DNA of 64,000 nt. Origin: Seohaeicola zhoushanensis. Its GTDB lineage: Bacteria; Pseudomonadota; Alphaproteobacteria; Rhodobacterales; Rhodobacteraceae. Below the pieces are notes generated by a model. It ran no database searches, was not told the DNA's origin, and was given only the letters and a program-made list of their open reading frames with translations. How positions within the stretch are numbered: the first letter of the stretch is position 1; each line of letters starts with the position of its first letter. The translations under genes were made by a program, and so were the position numbers. Location of the stretch: NCBI RefSeq assembly GCF_014656415.1, contig NZ_BNCJ01000014.1, forward strand, positions 1 through 64,000, in the 5' to 3' direction. Below, piece after piece: positions 41,704 through 49,823 of the stretch.

Positions 41704-43236
41704 TCAGCTCGCGCGGCCGATCCGGGGCGCGTGGGCCAGGCGTGCCTCGTGGCTTCGGATCCAGTCGAGGGTCTGGTCGAATGGCATCGGCCGACCGATG
41801 CCATAGCCCTGCACGTGAGTGCAGCCGAGTTGCGCCAGCAGGGCATGTTCGCCGGCGGTTTCCACCCCTTCGCCTAGGGTCTCCAGCCCCAGCTGTTCCG
41901 CCATGGTCAGGATGGCGGTGATCATGCGCTGCTGATCCGGGTCCTGGTCGGCCTTGGCGATGAAGCAGCGGTCGATCTTGATACGCGAGATGTCGAACCG
42001 GCGGATCGCCGCGATCGAGGCATGGCCGGTGCCGAAGTCGTCGAGGTCGATGCGGCAGCCGAGCTTGCCAAGCGCGCGTACAGTATGAGTCAGCGTGTCG
42101 TCCGAACTGTCGGTCACAACGGTTTCGAGGATTTCCACGGCGAGCCGTGACGGGGCCAGGTCGAAGCGGTCGAGTTCCCAGTTGACCCGTTCCGGCAGCG
42201 TCGGGCTGCAGAGTTCGGCGCTTGTGAAGTTGACGCCTATGCTGGGCACGTGGACGCCCGCCTCGTCCCAGGCCCGGAGTGCCTTGAGCGCATGGGCCAG
42301 GATCACCTGGCCCAACCGTTCGATCTGGCCGGATTCTTCGAGAACGGGCAGGAAGTCGGCGGGGGCGATCACGCCACGCTCGGGATGGGTCCAGCGGGCC
42401 AGGGCCTCGAACCCGCTGACGCGGCCGGTGTCGGTGGAGATCTGCGGCTGGAACCAGGGGTGAATCTGCCCGTTTTCCAATGCTTTGGCGGCATCGTCCT
42501 GCAGGTCGGAACGTGCGCCCGCCCGGTTTCGGGCGCGCGGGCTGAAGCTGCGGATCGAAGACGGGCCATTGCGCTTCGCGTCGGCAAGGGCGGCCGTGGC
42601 GGCGGCGATCCAGTCCTGCGCGCTGCGGCCGGGCCTGCGGCCTGAGAGGCAGAAGCCGATCGTGCAGGACAGGTAGATCGACACGCCGTCGAGGTCGATG
42701 GGTTCTTCCATGGAAAGTTGCAGGCGGCCGGCAAGCTGGATGCTGAGTTCGAGATCGAGCTGGCGTACCGGCGCGAGACAGATGCCGAAGCGGGTTTCGC
42801 CTAGCCGCGCCGACCGGTCGCCGGGCCGCAGCGCGGCGACGATGCGTTCGGACACACGCTCCATCAGCATATCGGCGGCAGCGGGGCCATGCCTGCCGAC
42901 AACCTCTTGCAATTCCTCGATTTCCAGCATCAGGCAGACCGATTTCAACTCAGGCTTGGCGAGGGCCTCGACGATCCCTGCAACGTCGGTTTCGAAACAG
43001 GTCTGGCCGTGCTGGCCGTCTTCAGGGCCCGAACCAAGCGCGCGGCCCTTGCGCCCGAAGGTGCCGGCGATGGCGAAGAAGAGCGGCAGGCCCAGCGAGG
43101 TCAGCACCAGCGCCCGTTCGCCGCCCAGCCAGAAGGCGCCGAGCGAAAGCGCAGGCAGGAAGGCCAGCAGCGGCGGACCGGCAAGCGCCGGGGCAAGCCA
43201 TGCCTGGAACCGGGCCAGCGGTGGGGGATCTTGCAT
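41704..43236 (-). CDS. EAL-domain protein with degenerate GGDEF
   Basis: The 510-residue protein has two N-terminal membrane segments (about 15-60), then a GGDEF-like domain (about 80-230) in which the signature is LGETRFGICL, so cyclase activity should be lost. A C-terminal EAL domain (about 255-500) has GFEALARWTHPERG, DDFGTGHAS, IKIDRCFI, LGEGVET and QGYGIGRPM. These residues fit an active cyclic-di-GMP phosphodiesterase, with GGDEF as a possible regulatory GTP site. The ATG at 43236 is preferred because GCAGGAGA lies 8 bases upstream. Confidence 0.9.
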   Translation of the reverse strand: MQDPPPLARFQAWLAPALAGPPLLAFLPALSLGAFWLGGERALVLTSLGLPLFFAIAGTFGRKGRALGSGPEDGQHGQTCFETDVAGIVEALAKPELKSVCLMLEIEELQEVVGRHGPAAADMLMERVSERIVAALRPGDRSARLGETRFGICLAPVRQLDLELSIQLAGRLQLSMEEPIDLDGVSIYLSCTIGFCLSGRRPGRSAQDWIAAATAALADAKRNGPSSIRSFSPRARNRAGARSDLQDDAAKALENGQIHPWFQPQISTDTGRVSGFEALARWTHPERGVIAPADFLPVLEESGQIERLGQVILAHALKALRAWDEAGVHVPSIGVNFTSAELCSPTLPERVNWELDRFDLAPSRLAVEILETVVTDSSDDTLTHTVRALGKLGCRIDLDDFGTGHASIAAIRRFDISRIKIDRCFIAKADQDPDQQRMITAILTMAEQLGLETLGEGVETAGEHALLAQLGCTHVQGYGIGRPMPFDQTLDWIRSHEARLAHAPRIGRAS

Positions 43237-43324
43237 GACGGCGTCTCCTGCGGTCGGCAAAGCAACGTGCCGCAGTTTAGGCGCCGGTTCTCACCGGACC
43301 ATTAACGGAACCGGACTCTTTTGA

Positions 43325-44170
43325 TTAACTGTCGCCGCTTCCCGGCGCGCCGCGCGTCAGCCCGACGAAATCGAAGAGCGCCGGGTCGAGCAGGTGCGAG
43401 GGCCGCGTGTTCATCAGGGCGCGGAACATCTTCTGGCGGCGGCCGGGGTGGTTCCTTTCCCACTGGTCCAGCAGGCCCTTGATCTGCATCCGCTGCAAGC
43501 CGTCCTGACTGCCGCAGAGATCGCAGGGGATGATGGGGTAGTTCATCGCCCGGGCAAAGCGGTCGCAGTCCGCCTCGGCGACATGCGCAAGGGGGCGGTA
43601 GACGAAGAGATCGCCCTCTTCGTTGACCAGTTTCGGCGGCATCGTTGCGAGCCGTGACCCATGGAAAAGATTGAGGAAAAACGTCTCTAGGATGTCGTCG
43701 CGGTGGTGGCCCAGCACAACCGCGGAACAGCCCTCTTCCCGCGCGATCCGGTAGAGGTTTCCGCGCCGCAGACGCGAGCAGAGGGCACAGAAGGTGCGCC
43801 CCTGCGGGATCTTGTCCATGACGATCGAATAGGTGTCGGCGTATTCGATGCGGTGGGGCACACCCATGCGCTCGAGGAACTCGGGCAGGACCGTCGCCGG
43901 GAAGCCGGGCTGGCCCTGGTCGAGGTTGCAGGCGAGGATCTCGACCGGCAGCAGGCCGCGCCATTGCAACTCGGTCAGGGCGGCGAGCAGGGTATAGCTG
44001 TCCTTGCCGCCCGAGAGGCAGACGAGCCAGCGCGCGCCAGGTTCGATCATGCCGTACTGGTCCACCGCCTCGCGCACGTTCTGCACGATCCGCTTGCGCA
44101 GCTTCTTGAACTCGGTGCTCTTCGGAGCGCCGGCGAACAGGGGGTGGATATCGTCGTTCTCGTCGAGCAT
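43325..44170 (-). CDS. ttcA: tRNA 2-thiocytidine synthetase TtcA
   Basis: The 281-residue protein has the PP-loop [12 protein letters not shown] (ATP pyrophosphatase), and two CxxC pairs, [12 protein letters not shown] and [13 protein letters not shown], which hold the [4Fe-4S] cluster needed for sulfuration of C32 in t[31 protein letters not shown] is also typical. The ATG at 44170 begins the conserved part. It is 88 bases upstream of the EAL gene on the same strand. Confidence 0.94.
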   Translation of the reverse strand: MLDENDDIHPLFAGAPKSTEFKKLRKRIVQNVREAVDQYGMIEPGARWLVCLSGGKDSYTLLAALTELQWRGLLPVEILACNLDQGQPGFPATVLPEFLERMGVPHRIEYADTYSIVMDKIPQGRTFCALCSRLRRGNLYRIAREEGCSAVVLGHHRDDILETFFLNLFHGSRLATMPPKLVNEEGDLFVYRPLAHVAEADCDRFARAMNYPIIPCDLCGSQDGLQRMQIKGLLDQWERNHPGRRQKMFRALMNTRPSHLLDPALFDFVGLTRGAPGSGDS

Positions 44171-44206
44171 GAGGCGTGCTTTAGTGCCTGTTTCGCCCGG
44201 CGGCAA

Positions 44207-44576
44207 CGGGTTTGATGCGGGCAGTCAACGGGCGGGGCTCGGCCTGGGAGCTACAAGCCCATGTGATTCTGTCGGGAACTGCATGCGGAGGACACCGGGC
44301 CTCCGATCGGCGCGATTTTTGCTACAATTGTTCATATTTTGACCGATTGGGCCTGCGTGGGGACAATCGGTTCGACCATAGCGGGCGGTCGCTCGCTGGC
44401 AGTGCCGCCTATGGTTGTATTTGCGTGAGTACGCGGTTGCGGTACTCGATTGGCCTTTGCGGAAACATGCAAAATGTGGCAATAATGTGTTCGATGCGGG
44501 GCCGGTATAGGGCGCGCCCTGCCGGTTCCATATTCGCCAAGCATCGTGCCAGGCGGGGACAGATGGGAGTAACGAG
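44207..44576. other. AT-richer intergenic region with inverted repeat
   Basis: This 370-base divergent region between ttcA and the VPLPA-CTERM gene holds no gene I can support. It is more AT-rich than its surroundings and carries a perfect 8-bp inverted repeat ACCGATTG/CAATCGGT (44342-44349 and 44364-44371, 14 bases apart) that could be a regulator site. GGGAGTAACGAG before 44577 is a ribosome-binding site. Confidence 0.4.
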
Positions 44577-45242
44577 ATGAAGTTTATGAAATTGATCGCG
44601 ATGGCTGGTGTCGCACTGACTGTTGCGCTTGGCGTCAGCGAAGCCAAAGCCGCGACCACAACGACGAATTGTCCTGGTGCAACCAGCGACTACGACAGGT
44701 ATTTCGCGCTGACGCTCGACCTGCCTATCACCAGCACGTGCCACGACTTTGGCACAGGCAACATTCCTGAGCCGACTTACGAAGGTCGTTCGCCGCTTGA
44801 CAAGAATGATGACTTGGTTTCGGGCCTGCTCGATAGCACCAGTGGGTTGAACGGCGGTAACGGCGGCACCTTTTCGATCGACCTGACCGGTCTGAAAAAC
44901 ATCCAACTCGGGTTCAAGATCGGTGCTGCGGAGGGCGCATGCCAAGGCACTGATGCCGATTTGGCTTCGAAAGATTGTGAGCCTGATTGGGCGATTTTCA
45001 ACATCAGTGCAGGTGGCATCGTGTCGGGTCGCTGGGATTTGCTCTCGGACTATTATGAACGTGGTGGCGCATTCGCCGGCCTGTCGCATATCAGCCTCTA
45101 TGCCGATCGCTGCACTGAGAACGACCCGCTGTGCGACGATGGCGATCTGAACCAGGTTCCCGTTCCGGCCTCGCTGCCGCTGCTGGCTGGCGGTCTTGTC
45201 CTCGCCGGCTTCGTGGCACGCAGGAAGTCGCGCAAAGCGTGA
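44577..45242 (+). CDS. VPLPA-CTERM sorted exported protein
   Basis: The 221-residue protein has a signal peptide (about 1-25, ending AKA) and a C-terminal tripartite sorting signal: VPVPASLP (194-201), a hydrophobic helix (LLAGGLVLAGFVA) and the basic tail RRKSRK. This is the VPLPA-CTERM/PEP-CTERM-like type processed by exosortases and linked to surface or polysaccharide export. The mature part is acidic with several Cys and no enzyme motif. No exosortase gene is in the window. A clear terminator follows. Confidence 0.85.
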   Translation: MKFMKLIAMAGVALTVALGVSEAKAATTTTNCPGATSDYDRYFALTLDLPITSTCHDFGTGNIPEPTYEGRSPLDKNDDLVSGLLDSTSGLNGGNGGTFSIDLTGLKNIQLGFKIGAAEGACQGTDADLASKDCEPDWAIFNISAGGIVSGRWDLLSDYYERGGAFAGLSHISLYADRCTENDPLCDDGDLNQVPVPASLPLLAGGLVLAGFVARRKSRKA

Positions 45243-45274
45243 GAAAGCGGCGAAAATCCGCAGATAAAGACAGA

Positions 45275-45299
45275 AAGGCGCCCCTGCGGCGCCTTTTTT
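45275..45299 (+). terminator. Intrinsic terminator after VPLPA-CTERM gene
   Basis: AAGGCGCC pairs with GGCGCCTT (8 bp, 5-base loop) and runs directly into a T-tract (45294-45299). Confidence 0.88.
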
Positions 45300-45360
45300 G
45301 CGCCGCCATTTCTGTCTAGGTTCGGACACAATAACGCAAACGCGTCAACGAGGGACAGTA

Positions 45361-46542
45361 ATGGCTAAAATGCTGCAGAAGCCGTTCACCAGCGGCTTCG
45401 AGAATATCTTCCGTGACGACTTTGTCAGCGATGCTCCCGGTCACTCGGTGGCCATAGCCGCGCAGGGCATCCGAGAGAGCGACGTCGATTTTGTCATCGA
45501 CCTGCTCAGCAAGATGAAGGGTCGCGGGAGCGATTATTTCAATGGCGAGGAGGACGGCACCGGTTCGACCGACGGATCGGGCGGCGACGGCACTCTCGAT
45601 TTCAGCTTTGACGACGCCATGGCGCGTGGAGGCAAGTCGGGCGGTGGTGGCGGCTCGACCAAGGGCGGTGGCAAGCCGGACAAGACGACCACGGATACCG
45701 GTGGCAGCACCGGCGGCACGGATACTGGCGGGACTACCGGTGGGACCGATACCGGCGGCACCACAGGTGGCACCGATACCGGCGGGACGACTGGTGGCAC
45801 GGATACCGGTGGCACCACGACCGATACGTCGAAATACTACCAAGGCGCCGACTACGTCAGTGGCCTCGACAATCCCAACGGTTTCAACATCGAAATCGTC
45901 TTCTCGGGCAGTTGGACGACCGAACTCAAGGCGGCGATGATCCAGGCCACCGAGTTCCTGAGCGACATCATCACGGGCGATCTCCCGGATGCAATCGTCG
46001 GCTCTTCTCTGATCGACGATGTTCGGATCAACGCGACCCTTACGGCGATGGATGGTGTCGGCGGCAAGCTGGGGTCGGGCGGCATGGAAGCCTACCGTTC
46101 CGGCAGCTATCTCACGACGGTCGGCCGCATGAGCTTTGACGAGGCGGATGCGGTGAACCTGCTTTCAAAAGGTCTGTGGGACGATGTCATCTCGCACGAG
46201 ATCCTTCATGCCCTCGGTTTCGGCCTGACCTGGAACGCCTTGGGCCTCGTGACGACCGTGGGCACCGACATGCGCTTTAACGGTGACAACGCGACCCTGG
46301 CCTATAACCAGGAGTTCGCGGCCATTGCCGGGGCAGACAGCCTGTCGGACGTCGGTGTGCCAATCGAAACGGATGGCGGCAGCGGGACGGCCGGCAAGCA
46401 CTGGGACGAGGCCACCTTCGGCAGCGAGTTGATGACCGGCTGGATTTCCAACAACGCGCCGATCTCGACCATGACCATCGCCGCTCTGGAAGACATGGGC
46501 TATCAGACCGTCTTCGACCCCGCCGCTTATTTCATCGTCTGA
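45361..46542 (+). CDS. Leishmanolysin-like zinc metalloprotease
   Basis: The 393-residue protein has HEILHALGFG (zinc ligands His279 and His283, catalytic Glu280), a third His347 in KHWDEATFGSELMTGW and a Met-turn Met358 in ELMTG. This long-spaced metzincin arrangement is that of peptidase family M8. Residues 60-158 are a linker rich in Gly/Thr/Asp with four TGGTDTGGT repeats. There is no signal peptide; a non-classical or type I export route is possible but no RTX repeat is seen. The ATG at 45361 follows AGGGACAGTA. Confidence 0.82.
   Translation: MAKMLQKPFTSGFENIFRDDFVSDAPGHSVAIAAQGIRESDVDFVIDLLSKMKGRGSDYFNGEEDGTGSTDGSGGDGTLDFSFDDAMARGGKSGGGGGSTKGGGKPDKTTTDTGGSTGGTDTGGTTGGTDTGGTTGGTDTGGTTGGTDTGGTTTDTSKYYQGADYVSGLDNPNGFNIEIVFSGSWTTELKAAMIQATEFLSDIITGDLPDAIVGSSLIDDVRINATLTAMDGVGGKLGSGGMEAYRSGSYLTTVGRMSFDEADAVNLLSKGLWDDVISHEILHALGFGLTWNALGLVTTVGTDMRFNGDNATLAYNQEFAAIAGADSLSDVGVPIETDGGSGTAGKHWDEATFGSELMTGWISNNAPISTMTIAALEDMGYQTVFDPAAYFIV
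45709..45816. repeat. Four 27-bp tandem repeats (TGGTDTGGT)
   Basis: Units at 45709-45735, 45736-45762, 45763-45789 and 45790-45816 encode Thr-Gly-Gly-Thr-Asp-Thr-Gly-Gly-Thr with synonymous differences, so the peptide is conserved more strictly than the DNA. It forms the linker between the N-terminal region and the protease domain. Confidence 0.88.
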
Positions 46543-46591
46543 GGCGGGACGGCTTTCAAAGGAACCGGGGCGCCCGTATCGGCGCCCCGTT

Positions 46592-46816
46592 TCATTTCGG
46601 GGGGACCGGATCGTAGCCCGAGCCGCCCCAGGGGTTGCAGCGGGCGATGCGGCGCAGCGCGAGCCAGCCACCGCGGAAGGCGCCGTGACGTTCCAGCGCT
46701 TCGAGCGCGTAGACCGAACAGGTAGGCTGGAAACGGCAGCTGTGGCCGAGCCAGGGGCTGAGCAGCAGCCGATAGGCGCGGACGGGCAGGGCGAAGATAT
46801 GGGCGAGGGGGCTCAT
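46592..46816 (-). CDS. yidD: YidD membrane insertion efficiency factor
   Basis: The 74-residue protein reads [68 protein letters not shown], the full YidD signature with three conserved Cys. It assists YidC-dependent membrane protein insertion. It overlaps rnpA (ATGA). yidC, its usual next gene, is 5 kb further downstream. Confidence 0.94.
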   Translation of the reverse strand: MSPLAHIFALPVRAYRLLLSPWLGHSCRFQPTCSVYALEALERHGAFRGGWLALRRIARCNPWGGSGYDPVPPK

Positions 46817-47166
46817 CGCGGCTTGTGGCAGGCGGCGAGTGCGCGGCGCAGGTCGTCCTGCAGCGCGACGAAGTCGCGTGCGGCGGTGGCCTCTGCCTTG
46901 CCGATCAGGACATAGTCCCAGCCGTCGCGGCCCTCGGCCGGCAGGACCAGCCGCGCGACTTCGCGCAGCCGGCGCTTTGCGCGGTTGCGGGCGACGGCAT
47001 TGCCGACCTTCTTCGAGCAGGTGAACCCGACGCGGATGCCCTCGGCTTCGCCCTCGGCCCGGATGCGGGCCTGCAGCGTGAGGCCCGGCATCCGCTGGTG
47101 GCGGGCGCGGGCGGCGGCCAGGAACTCGGCACGCTTGCTCAGGACGGTGAGGGTCATGTCGGGCAT
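46813..47166 (-). CDS. rnpA: Ribonuclease P protein component
   Basis: The 117-residue basic protein has the RNR-type motif [22 protein letters not shown], which binds the RNase P RNA and pre-tRNA leader. The start may be 47166 or the Met at 47157. It lies 93 bases downstream of rpmH, separated by a long hairpin, and overlaps yidD by ATGA. Confidence 0.93.
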   Translation of the reverse strand: MPDMTLTVLSKRAEFLAAARARHQRMPGLTLQARIRAEGEAEGIRVGFTCSKKVGNAVARNRAKRRLREVARLVLPAEGRDGWDYVLIGKAEATAARDFVALQDDLRRALAACHKPR

Positions 47167-47171
47167 GACAA

Positions 47172-47229
47172 AACCGCCGGTGGCAGCGTTCCCATCCTGG
47201 CAGTGCCAGTCATGGGGGCCTCCGGCGGT
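47172..47229 (-). promoter_or_regulatory. Structured rpmH-rnpA spacer
   Basis: The spacer folds into a nested stem: ACCGCCGG (47173-47180 region) with CCGGCGGT (47222-47229), inner CCCAT with ATGGG and CTGGC with GCCAG. It fills most of the 93-base gap and could attenuate transcription or guide mRNA cleavage between the abundant L34 message and rnpA. Confidence 0.5.
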
Positions 47230-47259
47230 ATCATCGCAATACGAGGTACGCAGTGCGCC

Positions 47260-47394
47260 TTACGCGCAGAGCGACTTGCGGCCGCGTGCGCGGCGTGCGT
47301 TCAGAACCTTGCGGCCGGCTTTTGTGGCCATGCGGGCACGGAACCCGTGACGGCGCTTGCGAACGAGGTTCGACGGTTGGTAGGTGCGTTTCAT
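47260..47394 (-). CDS. rpmH: 50S ribosomal protein L34
   Basis: A 44-residue frame on the minus strand reads [20 protein letters not shown], continues with [15 protein letters not shown] and ends ARGRKSLCA, the complete L34 sequence. It is usually the first gene of the rpmH-rnpA-yidD-yidC cluster. The ATG at 47394 follows a clear promoter 70 bases upstream. Confidence 0.96.
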   Translation of the reverse strand: MKRTYQPSNLVRKRRHGFRARMATKAGRKVLNARRARGRKSLCA

Positions 47395-47463
47395 CGCGCT
47401 TCTCCAGCTTATCGGATCGGACCAAGGCGCGGAATCGCGTGGACCGGGGTATCAGAGGCCCGG

Positions 47464-47492
47464 TCTCTACTGCGGCTTGCCGCACAAGTCAA
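47464..47492 (-). promoter_or_regulatory. Sigma-70 promoter of rpmH
   Basis: On the minus strand TTGACT (47492-47487), an exact 17-base spacer and TAGAGA (47469-47464) lie about 70 bases upstream of the rpmH ATG. Confidence 0.68.
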
Positions 47493-47659
47493 ACCCTCGG
47501 GCCGGGTTTTTTGCGCGTCGGGCGAAACATTTGCGGCGAAGGGCACGTTCAGGCCCGATCACGAACCGCGGGGGCTGGATCAAGGCCGCGTGAGGACCAT
47601 CTTCCTTGCCGCAACAACAGATTATTCACGATAGTGGCGAGAAGTGAAGGGACGTGCGC

Positions 47660-48388
47660 ATGACAGTTCGTAACCGGGCGGGGCGTAGATGGACGCGGCA
47701 CGTGCCGCTGGCGGTGATTCTGCTGGTGGCAATTGCCGGCTTTGTCTTGCTGCGCGATGTGGTGAGCTTCGAGCTGCTGCGCGAGAACCGTGAAGACCTG
47801 CTGGCCTATCGCGATGCGCATCTCGGCCTGATGGCGGCGGGATTCGTCGCCGTCTATGTCGCCATCGTTGCTTTCTCGCTGCCCGGTGCCGCGGTGGCAT
47901 CGGTGACGGGCGGTTTCCTGTTCGGAATGGCGCTGGGGACCGTGCTCAACGTGATCTCGGCGACCACGGGCGCGGCGCTGATATTCCTGGCGGCGCGTTG
48001 GGGCCTTGGGGCGGCGCTCTCGGAGCGGCTCGATGCATCGGAAGGTCGGGTGGCCCGGCTGCGCGACGCGCTGCGCGGGAATGAGGTCTCGGTCCTGTTG
48101 CTGCTGCGGCTGGTGCCGGCGGTGCCCTTCTTCATGGCTAACCTGCTGCCGGCGCTGGTGGGGGTGCGATTTGTCACCTTCCTGTGGACCACCGCCGTTG
48201 GCATCATTCCGGGCGCGTTGGTCTTCACCTCCATCGGGGTGGGGCTCGGCGCGGTGTTCGACCGGAATGAGGAGGTTGACCTGTCGCTGCTGTGGGAACC
48301 CCATGTGATCGGGCCGATCCTTGGCCTCTGCGCGCTGGCGGCGCTGCCGATGGTGGTGCGCGCGCTGCGCGGACGCGGGGAGGTCTGA
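47660..48388 (+). CDS. TVP38/TMEM64 family membrane protein
   Basis: The 242-residue membrane protein has FVAVYVAIVAFSLPGAAVASVTGGFLFG and LLLLRLVPAVPFFMANLLPALVGVRFVTFLWTTAVGIIPGALVF, the two halves of the DedA-like VTT (SNARE-associated) domain, with a short basic N-terminus and a last membrane segment at about 215-235. Relatives may flip lipids; function here is unknown. The ATG at 47660 is preferred to a GTG at 47654. It abuts the following flavoprotein gene without a gap, and pairs of this kind recur in bacteria. Confidence 0.86.
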   Translation: MTVRNRAGRRWTRHVPLAVILLVAIAGFVLLRDVVSFELLRENREDLLAYRDAHLGLMAAGFVAVYVAIVAFSLPGAAVASVTGGFLFGMALGTVLNVISATTGAALIFLAARWGLGAALSERLDASEGRVARLRDALRGNEVSVLLLLRLVPAVPFFMANLLPALVGVRFVTFLWTTAVGIIPGALVFTSIGVGLGAVFDRNEEVDLSLLWEPHVIGPILGLCALAALPMVVRALRGRGEV

Positions 48389-49807
48389 ATGGAGCGGATC
48401 CGCACAGATGTGCTGGTGATCGGGGCCGGGTCGGGTGGGCTTTCCGTGGCGGCGGGGGCGGTGCAGATGGGGGCCTCGGTCGTGCTGCTGGAAGGCGGCG
48501 AGATGGGCGGCGACTGTCTGAACTACGGCTGCGTGCCCTCCAAGGCGCTGATCGCGGCGGCAAAGGTGGCCGATGCGCAAGCGCATTCCGGCGACTTCGG
48601 CGTGGCTCCGGTGGTGCCGCAGGTCGATTACGCGGCGGTGATGGAGCATGTCGCCGGTGTCATCGCCGGGATTGCCCCGGTGGACAGCCAGGAGCGGTTC
48701 GAGGGGCTGGGAGTGCGGGTGATCCGGGAATACGGCCATTTCGTCTCGCCCACCGAGGTGCAGGCCGGAGACCATCTCATCCAGGCGCGGCGGATCGTCA
48801 TTGCCACCGGCTCGCGCCCGCTGGTGCCGCCGGTGCCGGGGCTGGAGGATGTCGGCTACCTGACCAACGAGACGCTGTTCGATCTGCGCGAGAAGCCGGA
48901 GCACCTGCTGATCGTTGGCGGCGGGCCGATCGGGATGGAAATGGCGCAGGCGCATGTGCGGCTCGGTTGCCGGCTGACGGTGATCGAGGGGGCCAAGGCG
49001 CTCGGCAAGGACGACCCGGAACTGGCGGCGGTGGTGCTCGATGCGCTGCGGGCCGAGGGGGTCGAGATCGCCGAGGGGGCGATGGTGGCCGAGGTGGACC
49101 GGACCGACGGCGGGATCAGGGTGGCGGCCAAGGACGGACGGGTGTTCGAGGGCACGCATCTGCTGATGGCGGTGGGCCGCAAGGCGAATGTGGAGCGGCT
49201 GAACCTGGAGGCGGCGGGGATCGGGACCACCAAGACCGGTATCAAGGTCGACGCAGGCCTGCGCACCACGAACCGGCGCGTCTATGCCATCGGCGATGCC
49301 GCCGGTGGCATGATGTTCACCCATGTGGCGGGCTATCATGCCGGGGTGCTCATCCGCTCGATGCTCTTCGGGCTGCCGGCGAAGGTAGCCACCGCGCATA
49401 TTCCCTGGGCGACCTACACCGACCCCGAACTGGCGCAGGTGGGGCTGACCGAAGCCGAGGCGCGGACGCGTCATGGCGACAGGCTGGAGGTGGCGCGCTT
49501 CGACTACGCCCATAACGACCGTGCGCTGGCCATGCGGCGGGGGGCGGGGTTCATCAAGGTAATGGTGGTGCGCGGTCGCCCGGTGGGTGTCAGTATCGTG
49601 GGGCCCGAGGCGGGCGAAGCCATCGCGCTCTGGTCGCTGGTCATCGCCGCGGGGCTGAAGATGAGCGCCGTCGCCGGCATGGTCGCGCCCTATCCGACAT
49701 TGGCGGAAATCAACAAACGCGCGGCAGGGGCCTATTTCTCGCCCCGACTGTTTGATAACCCTCTGGTCAGGAAGACGGTCGGGCTGGTGCAGAGATGGCT
49801 GCCCTGA
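48389..49807 (+). CDS. Mercuric-reductase-like pyridine nucleotide-disulfide oxidoreductase
   Basis: The 472-residue flavoprotein has the FAD motif VLVIGAGSGGLSVAAGA, the redox-active disulfide GGDCLNYGCVPSKAL (about 38-52), the NAD(P) motif LLIVGGGPIGMEMAQAHVRLG and YAIGDAAGG. The His-Glu dyad of lipoamide dehydrogenase is absent: the equivalent site reads VAPYPTLAEINKR, so it belongs with the MerA-like/uncharacterised group rather than Lpd. No N-terminal heavy-metal domain or MerR gene is near. Coupling to the TVP38-type gene suggests a shared membrane-associated redox role, which is inference. Confidence 0.87.
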   Translation: MERIRTDVLVIGAGSGGLSVAAGAVQMGASVVLLEGGEMGGDCLNYGCVPSKALIAAAKVADAQAHSGDFGVAPVVPQVDYAAVMEHVAGVIAGIAPVDSQERFEGLGVRVIREYGHFVSPTEVQAGDHLIQARRIVIATGSRPLVPPVPGLEDVGYLTNETLFDLREKPEHLLIVGGGPIGMEMAQAHVRLGCRLTVIEGAKALGKDDPELAAVVLDALRAEGVEIAEGAMVAEVDRTDGGIRVAAKDGRVFEGTHLLMAVGRKANVERLNLEAAGIGTTKTGIKVDAGLRTTNRRVYAIGDAAGGMMFTHVAGYHAGVLIRSMLFGLPAKVATAHIPWATYTDPELAQVGLTEAEARTRHGDRLEVARFDYAHNDRALAMRRGAGFIKVMVVRGRPVGVSIVGPEAGEAIALWSLVIAAGLKMSAVAGMVAPYPTLAEINKRAAGAYFSPRLFDNPLVRKTVGLVQRWLP

Positions 49808-49823
49808 TCATGAGACAGGGCAC

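Noticed and set aside
47549-49513. 654-residue minus-strand frame opposite the TVP38-type and flavoprotein genes
   Set aside because: His/Arg/Gln-rich antisense shadow; both plus-strand genes have clear family motifs.
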